Assembly: GCF_026652115.1 (NCBI RefSeq)
Contig: NZ_JAPPSQ010000009.1
Span: 62,001 to 126,000 of the forward strand
Length of the DNA: 64,000 nt
Reading direction: 5' to 3'
Source of the DNA: Algoriphagus sp. PAP.12
GTDB taxonomy: Bacteria > Bacteroidota > Bacteroidia > Cytophagales > Cyclobacteriaceae
Shown here: positions 56,683-64,000 of the stretch, in pieces
Numbering within the stretch: the first letter of the stretch is position 1
How the letters are laid out: every line of letters begins with the position of its first letter
Notes under the pieces: generated by a model
Told to the model about the DNA's origin: nothing
Database searches by the model: none
Seen by the model: only the letters and a program-made list of their open reading frames with translations
Made by a program: the position numbers and the translations under genes

Positions 56683-57255
56683 ATGTATTTTTTAAGAAAA
56701 ATATCCGGATTCGTTTCCGGAATCAAAACCAAAAAGTTAACCATTGAAGGGAGAATCGTAACTTATTCTTATCAGGGAAAATTTATTAGTATCAATCCTT
56801 TTTCCATGCTTAGGGATTTAAGCTACAAAGCCCAGGGAATTGCCAAGCTCAACTCTGAATTGAAGCTAAAGGATCTTCAGGAAATAACATTTGATTGCAT
56901 TCCTGAATTTGGCAACGAATTGAATATCCGTGTCCAATCCAAAATTGATAAAACAAGCTTCACAATAGAAAGAAGTGTGAAGAAAATGGATCAAACTCCC
57001 CATACCTGCTATGAATTCTATTTTGAGGAAATTCTCATTGCTAGGTTAATCAAAAAGTATGATTATGGAAGTCAATTTCCTTTCGTAGTAAATACATTTA
57101 AGGAATCTTTATCCGAACCTACAAAAGAGGAATCAAATCAAGCATCCTGGAAATCCGGAAATCAATTTCTTATTGCAGAAAATTTTGGCCATTCTCATGT
57201 AAATGTCTGCTACGACCAGGAATTATTACTCAGAATAGGAAATATGGTTTCCTAA
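56683..57255 (+). CDS. Uncharacterised protein, AENFGHS-motif family (paralogue of 28214)
   Basis: 190-residue soluble protein of unknown role. It shares an ordered set of motifs with the protein at 28214: GIKTKK near residue 14, YSYQGK near 28, INPFSM near 38, YEFYFEE near 108, KKYDYG near 122 and IAENFGHS near 165. The start is an ATG at 56683. Like its paralogue it stands alone next to a gene-free, odd-composition stretch beside a gene remnant. The 3' end overlaps the convergent gene at 57252 by 4 bp. Confidence 0.75.
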   Translation: MYFLRKISGFVSGIKTKKLTIEGRIVTYSYQGKFISINPFSMLRDLSYKAQGIAKLNSELKLKDLQEITFDCIPEFGNELNIRVQSKIDKTSFTIERSVKKMDQTPHTCYEFYFEEILIARLIKKYDYGSQFPFVVNTFKESLSEPTKEESNQASWKSGNQFLIAENFGHSHVNVCYDQELLLRIGNMVS

Positions 57256-58439
57256 TTATTTTGTTTTTCCTTCATCAAAGGATAAAGATCAAATTCATAA
57301 ATATTCCCATTGCGATCAGAAAACAGGATTAACCAAGGACCCTTTTGAATTCCGGTAAAATCCTGTTTACTGAGCGTAACATTGTTTAAATGTGCTCCAT
57401 TGGTGGATTTCAACCTGATTTTTTCACTAACTCCTATCGGTTGATCTGAACCAATCTTGATCTCATTGATAGAAATCTCTGCAGATCCATCCGTAAAAGC
57501 ACTTGTATGCGCTTCCAGGACAACTCCATTCGGTAAATGGGTGATAACCGGACGTGTCGGTGAAACATCTTCGCTGAGGTCCTCATAGGGAAAGTCTTTC
57601 CACTCCCCTTCCAAGGAACGCATTCTCAATACAAACTGCGGCTTACCGGTTTGATCCACACTGTTTTTCGATACTAAAATCATCCTTCCATCCTCCAGTA
57701 AAGTAGTGTTCAAATGATCGTCTGCTGTTTTATTCCCTTTAGAAACCGTTATCAGGTCAGACCATTCCAAATCATGGTTTTTATGAATCCTCTCATAAAT
57801 TGCCTCCTCCAATTGATTGGACCAGACCACCGATATTCCTCCCTTAATCCGTGAAATCACTGAAATATCATCTTTACTGATAGAATCTGCTAACACAGCT
57901 GGTTGGGACCAAAATTTCCCCTGATCAGAAGATGACCAGACCAGCACCTGTTCATTCCAATCCGAAGCGATCCACAGTATCCCTGAATCATCTTTGGTAA
58001 TCGTTGCTGTTTCGATTTGGTTGCAATCTGATGGAATGGGCAATGAACTTACCAATTCCACCTGAATGGACTTCGAAGTAGTTTTAAGCCTGAGAAACCT
58101 CAGTTTGCAATTCCCAACCAAAACTATGAATTGAATATCCCCGTCAGAATACACGTCCGCTTTCCCAGGCAGACCCCACAATTCCCCATTTAAATCCTTC
58201 TCTTCCATCCATTCTCCTTCATTTCTTTTCCAGACTTTAGGTCCTGTTGAATCAGGTAGAACCGCCCACCAGGCTCCTGATGAAAACCAGATTTTGGACT
58301 GGGGCTTGTCTTGAGTTGGGTCTTTAAAATCGACTTTAAAAACAGGCTTCACTTCTAGTTGCTGAGCAAGCATCTGATTTCCAACAAGAAGAAAAAATGG
58401 AATCCCTGCTAAAAAAGGAATGAGACTTTTGCGAAACAT
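57252..58439 (-). CDS. Secreted beta-propeller-like protein (BNR/sialidase-like fold), function unknown
   Basis: 395 residues with a signal peptide ending MLAQ (~25). The mature protein has repeating blocks with Asp-box-like traces such as SSSDQGKFWSQP (~170) and DDSGILWIASDWN (~150), suggesting a sialidase-type propeller. No catalytic Arg triad or Tyr/Glu nucleophile can be assigned, so sialidase activity is not claimed. No T9SS tail or lipobox is seen. Convergent with the gene at 56683. Confidence 0.65.
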   Translation of the reverse strand: MFRKSLIPFLAGIPFFLLVGNQMLAQQLEVKPVFKVDFKDPTQDKPQSKIWFSSGAWWAVLPDSTGPKVWKRNEGEWMEEKDLNGELWGLPGKADVYSDGDIQFIVLVGNCKLRFLRLKTTSKSIQVELVSSLPIPSDCNQIETATITKDDSGILWIASDWNEQVLVWSSSDQGKFWSQPAVLADSISKDDISVISRIKGGISVVWSNQLEEAIYERIHKNHDLEWSDLITVSKGNKTADDHLNTTLLEDGRMILVSKNSVDQTGKPQFVLRMRSLEGEWKDFPYEDLSEDVSPTRPVITHLPNGVVLEAHTSAFTDGSAEISINEIKIGSDQPIGVSEKIRLKSTNGAHLNNVTLSKQDFTGIQKGPWLILFSDRNGNIYEFDLYPLMKEKQNN

Positions 58440-58706
58440 AGTGGAATTAGCTTTTAAAACACCAGAAATCTACTGTAGAAAGGTAAAATCTTAAAATGTC
58501 CTTATTATGAATTAAAGATCAAAGTTTCTGTAATTACACTACTGAGCATGGCCTATTTTAGTCCACCCCAAACCAAGAGAAGAATGAAAACGGGTTCCAT
58601 TCTTCTTTTTTCCATTCGCTTGAAAATCCAAGAAAGAAGGAGGACCTAAGCCCTCCTGTCACATGCGCTGAGATTCCTATCTCAAAGCAAAAAGAAACAT
58701 TCCATC
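58440..58706. other. Spacer with short inverted repeats
   Basis: 267 bp without a gene. It contains aggagg...cctcct (58638-58657) and gctgagat...atctcagc (near 58669 and 58696); either may help end transcription of the 58707 gene, though neither has a strong T-run. Confidence 0.35.
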
Positions 58707-60335
58707 TCAGCGTAGTATCAATTGCTTTCTAGTTCCTTTTTTGACATCTAAGGTATTGAAGATCAACTTTCCTGATGGGGATATTAAATAAGGAACAGAA
58801 CCGACTAGAATATCCTCAAACTCATAACCTGGGGAGATTTTTTGATTATCTGGGTCAATCTTAAAAATTTTGCCCTGAGCCATGACTTCATCGATTCTCA
58901 CAGTGGTGATTTTCAATGAATATCCCAAATCATCTCTGGAAGTGTGAATCCCTTGTTCCAATTCTGCAGGCACACTTCTGATCAATGCATAAACCACCCC
59001 ATCTACCTCAAAAATATCAGTTTCCAAATGGATAGGGTTTCTTCCTATCACACGCACAGGCTCATTGTTATCTCCCTCAATTTCTTCTGTGAGATAGGCA
59101 GTTTTAAGATCTCCTTGAGAAGAAATTTGCAAAATCACTGTGGATACAGGAGTTCTTTGATTGGCGAAGGCGATCAAATAATCTCCGTTCGAAATAGCGG
59201 TAATTGATTCCACTGAAGCCACATTCAAATCTTTGAACTTCACTTTGGAATCCGCTGGAATTTGCAGCTTGGACTCTATTTCCGCATTGGTAATTTGCTT
59301 GGCAAAGACTAAATCATCCTCAATTTTATAAATGGCAATACTTGGTTTTTTATTCGCCCCATCCCCATAATAGGGAGCAATAACGAACTGAGAACCCGCC
59401 GCTTCTTTGATTTTAATTGCAATACTAGGCCTTTTGTTGGGGCCTTCTGCAAAAGGAAGAGGAATCTGATTTAAAATATTCCCTTGATGATCCATGCGAA
59501 TTGCCCGAAGATTACTGTCATCTTTGGCGGATTGAGAGTTCAATGCCAATACTCCATAGGATGTCTGGGCATAAGTAATCCCTATAGGGGCTGATTCCAT
59601 CTCTGTCATCACTTGATTGTCCCAGGACTTGGTAGCCATATCATATATCCCGGAAATATAGTGGGGGTCACTGGTGGCCATCATCCCTGCGATAAAAGCT
59701 TTTCCATCCAAGGGGACATACTCGGTCTCTCCTTCTAGTGCCCTCAACAACCGATTCTGTCGGCTAGTTTGATAGTTCTGGTTATCAACCCCTTCATTTT
59801 TGATCGCAAAGGAGACAAAAGGCCAGAATTTATCATCCAATTGAATCTGATCCTCCTTTTTGAATTTGAAACCGGACCAAAGATCATTGTAATATCTGTT
59901 TTCAAAGGTGCCTATGTTCAATTTGGGTTTTCCGGCCAAAACAGTTTTTTGAAAGTGTCCGAATTTCTTTCCTGCCAAATTCGCGGGTACCTTGGCTCCT
60001 GTAAGCATGGGCTCTGCTTGTAAATTGGAAAATTGCGAAAAATTGGAGGCATCATACTTTTCTTCTACAGAGGAGACCACTTCTCCTTCCTCATCGGTAG
60101 TCACTCCCAAAAACATTAACCCATTCTTTTTATCCTGGTATAGGTAAAAATGATTCAGTTGGGTTTTGGCTTCATCCCAAAAAGTCCCACCATAATATAA
60201 TGCTCCTTTTTTAGCAGCTTTTTCTGCCTCAGCACTTAATGGAAGAGCTGCTTCATTGGCAGTAATAGATTGAGAATAGGCGAAAATTAATCCAGTCATT
60301 CCCATTAAAAGGGTAAGTGTTAATTTCTTGATCAT
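58707..60335 (-). CDS. Secreted protein of unknown function
   Basis: 542 residues with a clear signal peptide (IKKLTLTLLMGMTGLIFAYSQ). The mature part is beta-rich, with repeated 'KPSIAI.KI' units near residues 300 and 330 and many Asn/Asp/Gly turns, possibly a propeller. I recognise no domain and no sorting tail. It is divergent from the two-component system at 60494 across a 158-bp spacer holding a GC-rich hairpin, which suggests it may be a target or partner of that system (inference). Confidence 0.65.
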   Translation of the reverse strand: MIKKLTLTLLMGMTGLIFAYSQSITANEAALPLSAEAEKAAKKGALYYGGTFWDEAKTQLNHFYLYQDKKNGLMFLGVTTDEEGEVVSSVEEKYDASNFSQFSNLQAEPMLTGAKVPANLAGKKFGHFQKTVLAGKPKLNIGTFENRYYNDLWSGFKFKKEDQIQLDDKFWPFVSFAIKNEGVDNQNYQTSRQNRLLRALEGETEYVPLDGKAFIAGMMATSDPHYISGIYDMATKSWDNQVMTEMESAPIGITYAQTSYGVLALNSQSAKDDSNLRAIRMDHQGNILNQIPLPFAEGPNKRPSIAIKIKEAAGSQFVIAPYYGDGANKKPSIAIYKIEDDLVFAKQITNAEIESKLQIPADSKVKFKDLNVASVESITAISNGDYLIAFANQRTPVSTVILQISSQGDLKTAYLTEEIEGDNNEPVRVIGRNPIHLETDIFEVDGVVYALIRSVPAELEQGIHTSRDDLGYSLKITTVRIDEVMAQGKIFKIDPDNQKISPGYEFEDILVGSVPYLISPSGKLIFNTLDVKKGTRKQLILR

Positions 60336-60407
60336 TGCTTTGAGAGTTTTGTTTGTTCAAAATTCCCTCAATGGATCTCCATTTATCTACCCAATTACCT
60401 TGATTTT

Positions 60408-60427
60408 CCTCCCCGTTTTCGGGGAGG
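60408..60427. promoter_or_regulatory. GC-rich perfect hairpin in the divergent spacer
   Basis: Eight-bp inverted repeat CCTCCCCG / CGGGGAGG around TTTT, unusual in this AT-rich sequence. No T-run follows on either strand, so it is not a standard terminator. It could be an operator or a REP fragment between the 58707 and 60494 genes. Confidence 0.4.
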
Positions 60428-60493
60428 ACGCAGACTTTTGAGGTTTTTAAAATCATTTTTTTTATTTTCCATTGCCAGAAAACCTTCAAACCG

Positions 60494-62455
60494 ATGAGTC
60501 ATAATAAACATGCCTCTGCATTTTTCGGAGTGCTTTTAACGTTCAGTTTTTCAGCCTTCGCCCAAAAGGACAGTTTATTCAATGCAGCAGAAAAATTTCA
60601 TCAAGAAAATAAACTATTAGAGGCTGTAGAAGCCTACAAAAATATCGGTCGATATTTTGAATCCATCCAAGCCTATGATTCTGCCTTTCAATTTTATCGA
60701 ATTGAAGGAGAATACATCAAAAGTCATCTAGAAGAGCCGATGCGGGATTCCCTATTGGGAAAAGTCTACATGGATTTTTCATTTGTAGCTCTTGGAATGA
60801 GAAATCTTGAAAAAGCACTGCCTTATTTAGATAGCGCAGAGATTATTTATAAACGATTGGACAGCCCTGGTGATTTAGCTCGGGTAATGAATAATAGGGC
60901 CAATGCTTTGAATGAAATGAACCGATATCAGGAGGCGATCGATTACCTCCTTCAAGCCATTAATTACGGGGAGTTGGTCCAAAACAAAGAAAGTAAAGAT
61001 GCTTTACTCAATAGTGTTTATAACAATATCGGTAAGAACTATTTGTCCTTGGAAGATTGGAGCAATGCAGCCAAGTATACTCAAATGGCTATTGATATTC
61101 ACTCATCCTATGAAATCAATAATGCACACGCCCGTCTGAACCTTAGTAACGCCTATATAGGAATGGATTCTTCAGATCTCGCCATCCAAGCAGCATTGGA
61201 AGCGGAAGAAATCTACAAGGAAGTTGGCTTTGCCTATGGAATAATCGCCGCTAAAAACAATATAGGTCTAGCGCTGAAAAATCAAGGGAAATGGGAAGAT
61301 GCTTCGACACTCTTCGAAGAATCTATTATGATGTCCGAGGAAGTAAATTATCCATTGGGAAAATTAGAAGCTATGATCAACAGATCTCCCATTTTAGCTT
61401 CCAAAGGACAGTTGACCAAGGCTATTTCAGAAATGAATGAAGCAGAGGAACTATGTCTCCTGTATGATGATAATCAATACCTAAAATCTGTTCAGGAGAA
61501 TTTGGCTGAATTGTATGAAAAAACAGGAAACACAGCACTTGCACTAACCTATTTCAAGTCTTTCAAAGTACTGGATGATTCCCTGAAATCCACAGAAAAT
61601 GTCAAAAATGTAAATGATCTACTTCTGAAATATGAAACTTCTGAGAAAGAAAAAATGCTTGCTGAGCAAGAATCTGAAATTCAAATTCAGAAAGCAACTT
61701 TAGCAGTCCGAAGTACACAGCTCACCTATCTCATTTCAGGATTGATTGTTTTGTTGATTGGAGGAGCATTTATCTATCAGAGGAACCGATCCAAACAAAA
61801 AGAAGCTATCCAGCTAGCAATCATACAAGAAAAAGAGCGAGGCTACGATGCTGTAATACAGGCCACTGAAGATGAAAGAAAGCGTATAAGCAAGGATCTT
61901 CATGATGGAATCGGACAACAGCTAACTGCATTGAAAATGGGTCTATTGAATTTGAAGGAAAAGGCAGATTCAGCCGTTCAAAAAGAATTAGATCTAATCA
62001 CCTCAGAATTTACTAAATCTGCAGACGAAGTACGCCAAATATCACATCAAATGATGCCTCGTGCATTGATGGAAGACGGACTGGTTCAGGCCACTGAAGA
62101 CTTACTAAGAAATACCTTTCAATTTTCTGAAATCAACTATGAATTTGAACATCACGGAATGGATTCAAGAATGGAAGAAAGGATCGAAATCAGTATCTAT
62201 AGAGTTCTTCAAGAATTACTGAACAATATTTTAAAACATTCTCAAGCTAGCTTTGTCAATATTCAACTCTTCAAAATAAAAGGAAAATTGACACTATTAG
62301 TAGAAGACAATGGACAGGGACTATCTGGAGCCAAATCCGATGGACATGGTCAAATGAATATTCGGAACCGGCTTGATTTGATCCACGGCACTGTCAATTA
62401 TGAACCTGGCCCTGAAAGTGGCCTTATCGCAATCATCACTGTACCGGTAGGATAA
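60494..62455 (+). CDS. TPR-containing NarL-type sensor histidine kinase
   Basis: 653 residues: signal peptide (to AFAQ, ~24), six or so tetratricopeptide repeats (~35-360), coiled coil, membrane span (~410-430), then HisKA_3 with the phospho-acceptor His in ISKDLHDGIGQQLTALKMG (~475) and a HATPase with LLNNILKHSQAS and VEDNGQGLSG. This is the DesK/NarX-like class that pairs with LuxR regulators. The stop codon abuts the response regulator start, so the pair is one operon. Periplasmic TPRs suggest protein or peptide sensing. Confidence 0.93.
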   Translation: MSHNKHASAFFGVLLTFSFSAFAQKDSLFNAAEKFHQENKLLEAVEAYKNIGRYFESIQAYDSAFQFYRIEGEYIKSHLEEPMRDSLLGKVYMDFSFVALGMRNLEKALPYLDSAEIIYKRLDSPGDLARVMNNRANALNEMNRYQEAIDYLLQAINYGELVQNKESKDALLNSVYNNIGKNYLSLEDWSNAAKYTQMAIDIHSSYEINNAHARLNLSNAYIGMDSSDLAIQAALEAEEIYKEVGFAYGIIAAKNNIGLALKNQGKWEDASTLFEESIMMSEEVNYPLGKLEAMINRSPILASKGQLTKAISEMNEAEELCLLYDDNQYLKSVQENLAELYEKTGNTALALTYFKSFKVLDDSLKSTENVKNVNDLLLKYETSEKEKMLAEQESEIQIQKATLAVRSTQLTYLISGLIVLLIGGAFIYQRNRSKQKEAIQLAIIQEKERGYDAVIQATEDERKRISKDLHDGIGQQLTALKMGLLNLKEKADSAVQKELDLITSEFTKSADEVRQISHQMMPRALMEDGLVQATEDLLRNTFQFSEINYEFEHHGMDSRMEERIEISIYRVLQELLNNILKHSQASFVNIQLFKIKGKLTLLVEDNGQGLSGAKSDGHGQMNIRNRLDLIHGTVNYEPGPESGLIAIITVPVG

Positions 62456-63100
62456 ATGGAAAATACCAGGATTGTTTTAGTAGATGATCACCAAATGATC
62501 AGTGATGGCCTAGGCCGAATCATCAAAGATATTTCCGGCTTTGAAGTGGTTTGCACTTACCAAAACCCTTTGGAAGCATTGCAAAAAATCCCCGTCTGGA
62601 GACCGGATATTTTACTTGTAGATTTGGAAATGCCCGGCATGAATGGACTGGAATTGATAAAAAACTTGAAAAAATCGTTCCCAGATCTCAAGTGTGTTCT
62701 ATTGACAATGCATCTAGACAAAGCAACTGTGAAAGAAGCCCTTAGCCTCAAAATCAATGGATATATCCTTAAAAATATGGATGAATTTGAGTTGAGAATT
62801 GCATTGGAAAAAGTAAAAAATAATCAAAACTACTACAGTTCTCCCGTCACAGAGGTCCTCCATAAAGAGTCCAAACCCATTTCAAAAAACGGGAATTCCA
62901 AATTGGAACTGCTCAGCAACCGAGAGCGAGAGGTATTAGGGCTAATTGCAGAAGCTTTTTCCACCAAAGAAATTGCAGATAAACTCAGCCTAGAAATATC
63001 CACTATTGAAACCCATAGAAAATCACTTCTCAGGAAGTTGCATGCCCGAAATGTTGCGGGGCTGGTTCGCATAGCCATTCAAGAAGGACTGGTTTCTTGA
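62456..63100 (+). CDS. NarL/FixJ-family response regulator
   Basis: 214 residues: receiver domain with the acidic pocket in VLVDDHQM (~8-14), phospho-acceptor Asp in DILLVDLEMPGMNG (~55), Lys near 105, then a LuxR-type helix-turn-helix, LSNREREVLGLIAEAFSTKEIADKL ... ETHRKSLLRKL. It forms a two-component system with the preceding kinase and is followed by a terminator. Target genes are unknown; the divergent secreted gene is a candidate. Confidence 0.95.
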   Translation: MENTRIVLVDDHQMISDGLGRIIKDISGFEVVCTYQNPLEALQKIPVWRPDILLVDLEMPGMNGLELIKNLKKSFPDLKCVLLTMHLDKATVKEALSLKINGYILKNMDEFELRIALEKVKNNQNYYSSPVTEVLHKESKPISKNGNSKLELLSNREREVLGLIAEAFSTKEIADKLSLEISTIETHRKSLLRKLHARNVAGLVRIAIQEGLVS

Positions 63101-63122
63101 AAGTGGCGAAGTGTATAAAACA

Positions 63123-63149
63123 AAAAAGGGCTAGTTGCCCTTTTTTTTA
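63123..63149. terminator. Bidirectional terminator between response regulator and PhoD-like genes
   Basis: AAAAAGGGC/GCCCTTTTT stem with a 5-nt loop, T-runs on both strands; serves the plus-strand two-component unit and the convergent minus-strand gene. Confidence 0.85.
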
Positions 63150-63160
63150 TTTCAAATGCA

Positions 63161-64000
63161 TCAATCTGTCCTGGAATTTACCTTCAAACCATTTTTCTCT
63201 GCCCTCAAGCCTGTCTTTTGATCCTCCACTATTATAGTAAAGGAATCCTCTGAAAACACTTTTGGCTTGAATCCTTTGGCGGGTATCCTCCTTTTATATT
63301 CCAATTCACCTGTCCGTTCATTAATGACAGAAAGTAATGGGGATTTAGCATCAGGAACCACCCTAATTTCATCCAAATACCCAATGGCTTTCCTTCCGTA
63401 ATTATCATCAACTGATACTTCTATCGGCCAATCAGAATACTGCCCATTGGGATCAAGAATTGGATCCACATATCTAGGCCAGCACTCTATTTTCATCTTT
63501 TGATTCATTTTATCAAAGGTGATAATTCCATAGCCCGTTGCCCGATCATATATTCTTGCCGGTTTCAAACCAGTTTTATATGGATTTCCAATAGCATAAA
63601 CTGTCATCTTATTTCCAAATCCGTCTTCAAAATCACCGGTATACTTTGGCTTACCTGGAATAGATCGATGACCAGCATCTACTGTTGGCCACCATCTTCT
63701 TGGCCATAAATTATTCAAAGCAGGTCCTGCAAATGCAAATCCTGAATCTCTATACTCGTCTACACCATATTGAACAGTGCTTGCCAAGTGTTGATCTCCG
63801 GCGATATGCAAAGCATGGCTTTTTCTGATTATCCGCACTGCCTTATCTCTCCCTTTTTGAGGCCAACCATTGGAGTCCATATCGATGGTTGGAGCATCTC
63901 CAGATGGATACTCACCCTTTTCAGGAATAGGTAATCTAGGTACTATTTCATCGATCAGACTACCTTCAGGCAATGTTGCCACTGTACAAAAGTTCGTTTG
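63161..64000 (-). CDS. PhoD-like alkaline phosphatase/phosphodiesterase (5' part outside window)
   Basis: C-terminal 279 residues; the frame stays open to the window edge (reading QTNFCTVATLPEG), so the GTG at 63982 is not the start. HALHIAGDQHLASTVQYGVDEY carries the GDxH metal site of PhoD/metallophosphatase-like enzymes. FAGPALNNLWPRRWWP and the C-terminal beta domain are typical of a Bacteroidota group annotated as alkaline phosphatase D family. The N-terminal metal motifs and signal peptide are outside the window. Confidence 0.82.
   Translation of the reverse strand, partial: QTNFCTVATLPEGSLIDEIVPRLPIPEKGEYPSGDAPTIDMDSNGWPQKGRDKAVRIIRKSHALHIAGDQHLASTVQYGVDEYRDSGFAFAGPALNNLWPRRWWPTVDAGHRSIPGKPKYTGDFEDGFGNKMTVYAIGNPYKTGLKPARIYDRATGYGIITFDKMNQKMKIECWPRYVDPILDPNGQYSDWPIEVSVDDNYGRKAIGYLDEIRVVPDAKSPLLSVINERTGELEYKRRIPAKGFKPKVFSEDSFTIIVEDQKTGLRAEKNGLKVNSRTD

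Overview
The window looks like a chromosomal segment of a low-GC Bacteroidota, most likely order Cytophagales (an Algoriphagus-like marine or brackish lineage; this is an inference). The grounds are two secreted proteins with C-terminal type IX secretion (T9SS) sorting domains, a RibBA fusion, class II aldolase, TPR histidine kinases, almost no Shine-Dalgarno sequences, and several upstream boxes matching the Bacteroidota promoter motif TAnnTTTG.

Positions 1-33,000 are one long minus-strand exopolysaccharide (EPS) locus, read from high to low coordinates: Wza-like export lipoprotein, Wzc-like tyrosine kinase, a repeat-rich gap with an unknown gene, then nucleotide-sugar genes (small nucleotidyltransferase, fcl, gmd, UDP-GlcA 4-epimerase, ugd). 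Next come a decayed pectate-lyase-like gene, sulfotransferase, Wzx flippase, Wzy polymerase, two hexapeptide acyltransferases, GT4, second sulfotransferase, GT4, GT2 and Wzi. The locus continues with a sulfate activation block (DASS permease, cysC, cysD, cysN, a broken four-helix-bundle gene, cysQ), and ends with a WecA-like transferase, a DegT aminotransferase, a monotopic phosphoglycosyl transferase and a long PglF/CapD-type dehydratase cut by the window edge. Together these encode precursor synthesis, assembly, export and, unusually, dedicated PAPS supply and PAP removal. The natural reading is a sulfated polymer containing fucose and uronic acid.

Positions 33,500-63,150 are mostly housekeeping or scattered genes: fructose-bisphosphate aldolase, GH31 glycosidase, a substrate-binding-like protein, a TPR histidine kinase, surE, two tandem secreted paralogues, ribBA, dnaG, an Mrp/NifU pair for Fe-S clusters, an M43 metalloprotease and a second T9SS protein around a PASTA protein, rhodanese, a CAU tRNA, a YihX-like phosphatase and a site-2-type protease. 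An approximately 1 kb gene-poor, very AT-rich stretch then precedes a paralogue of the unknown gene in the EPS locus. Two secreted proteins, a NarL/LuxR-type two-component system and a truncated PhoD-like phosphatase close the window.

Decay and repeats are concentrated in the EPS locus: three gene remnants in the window (two inside the locus), a 28-codon repeat-derived insertion in gmd, a 46-bp perfect palindrome with REP-like sequence, and simple-repeat tracts around the broken four-helix-bundle gene.
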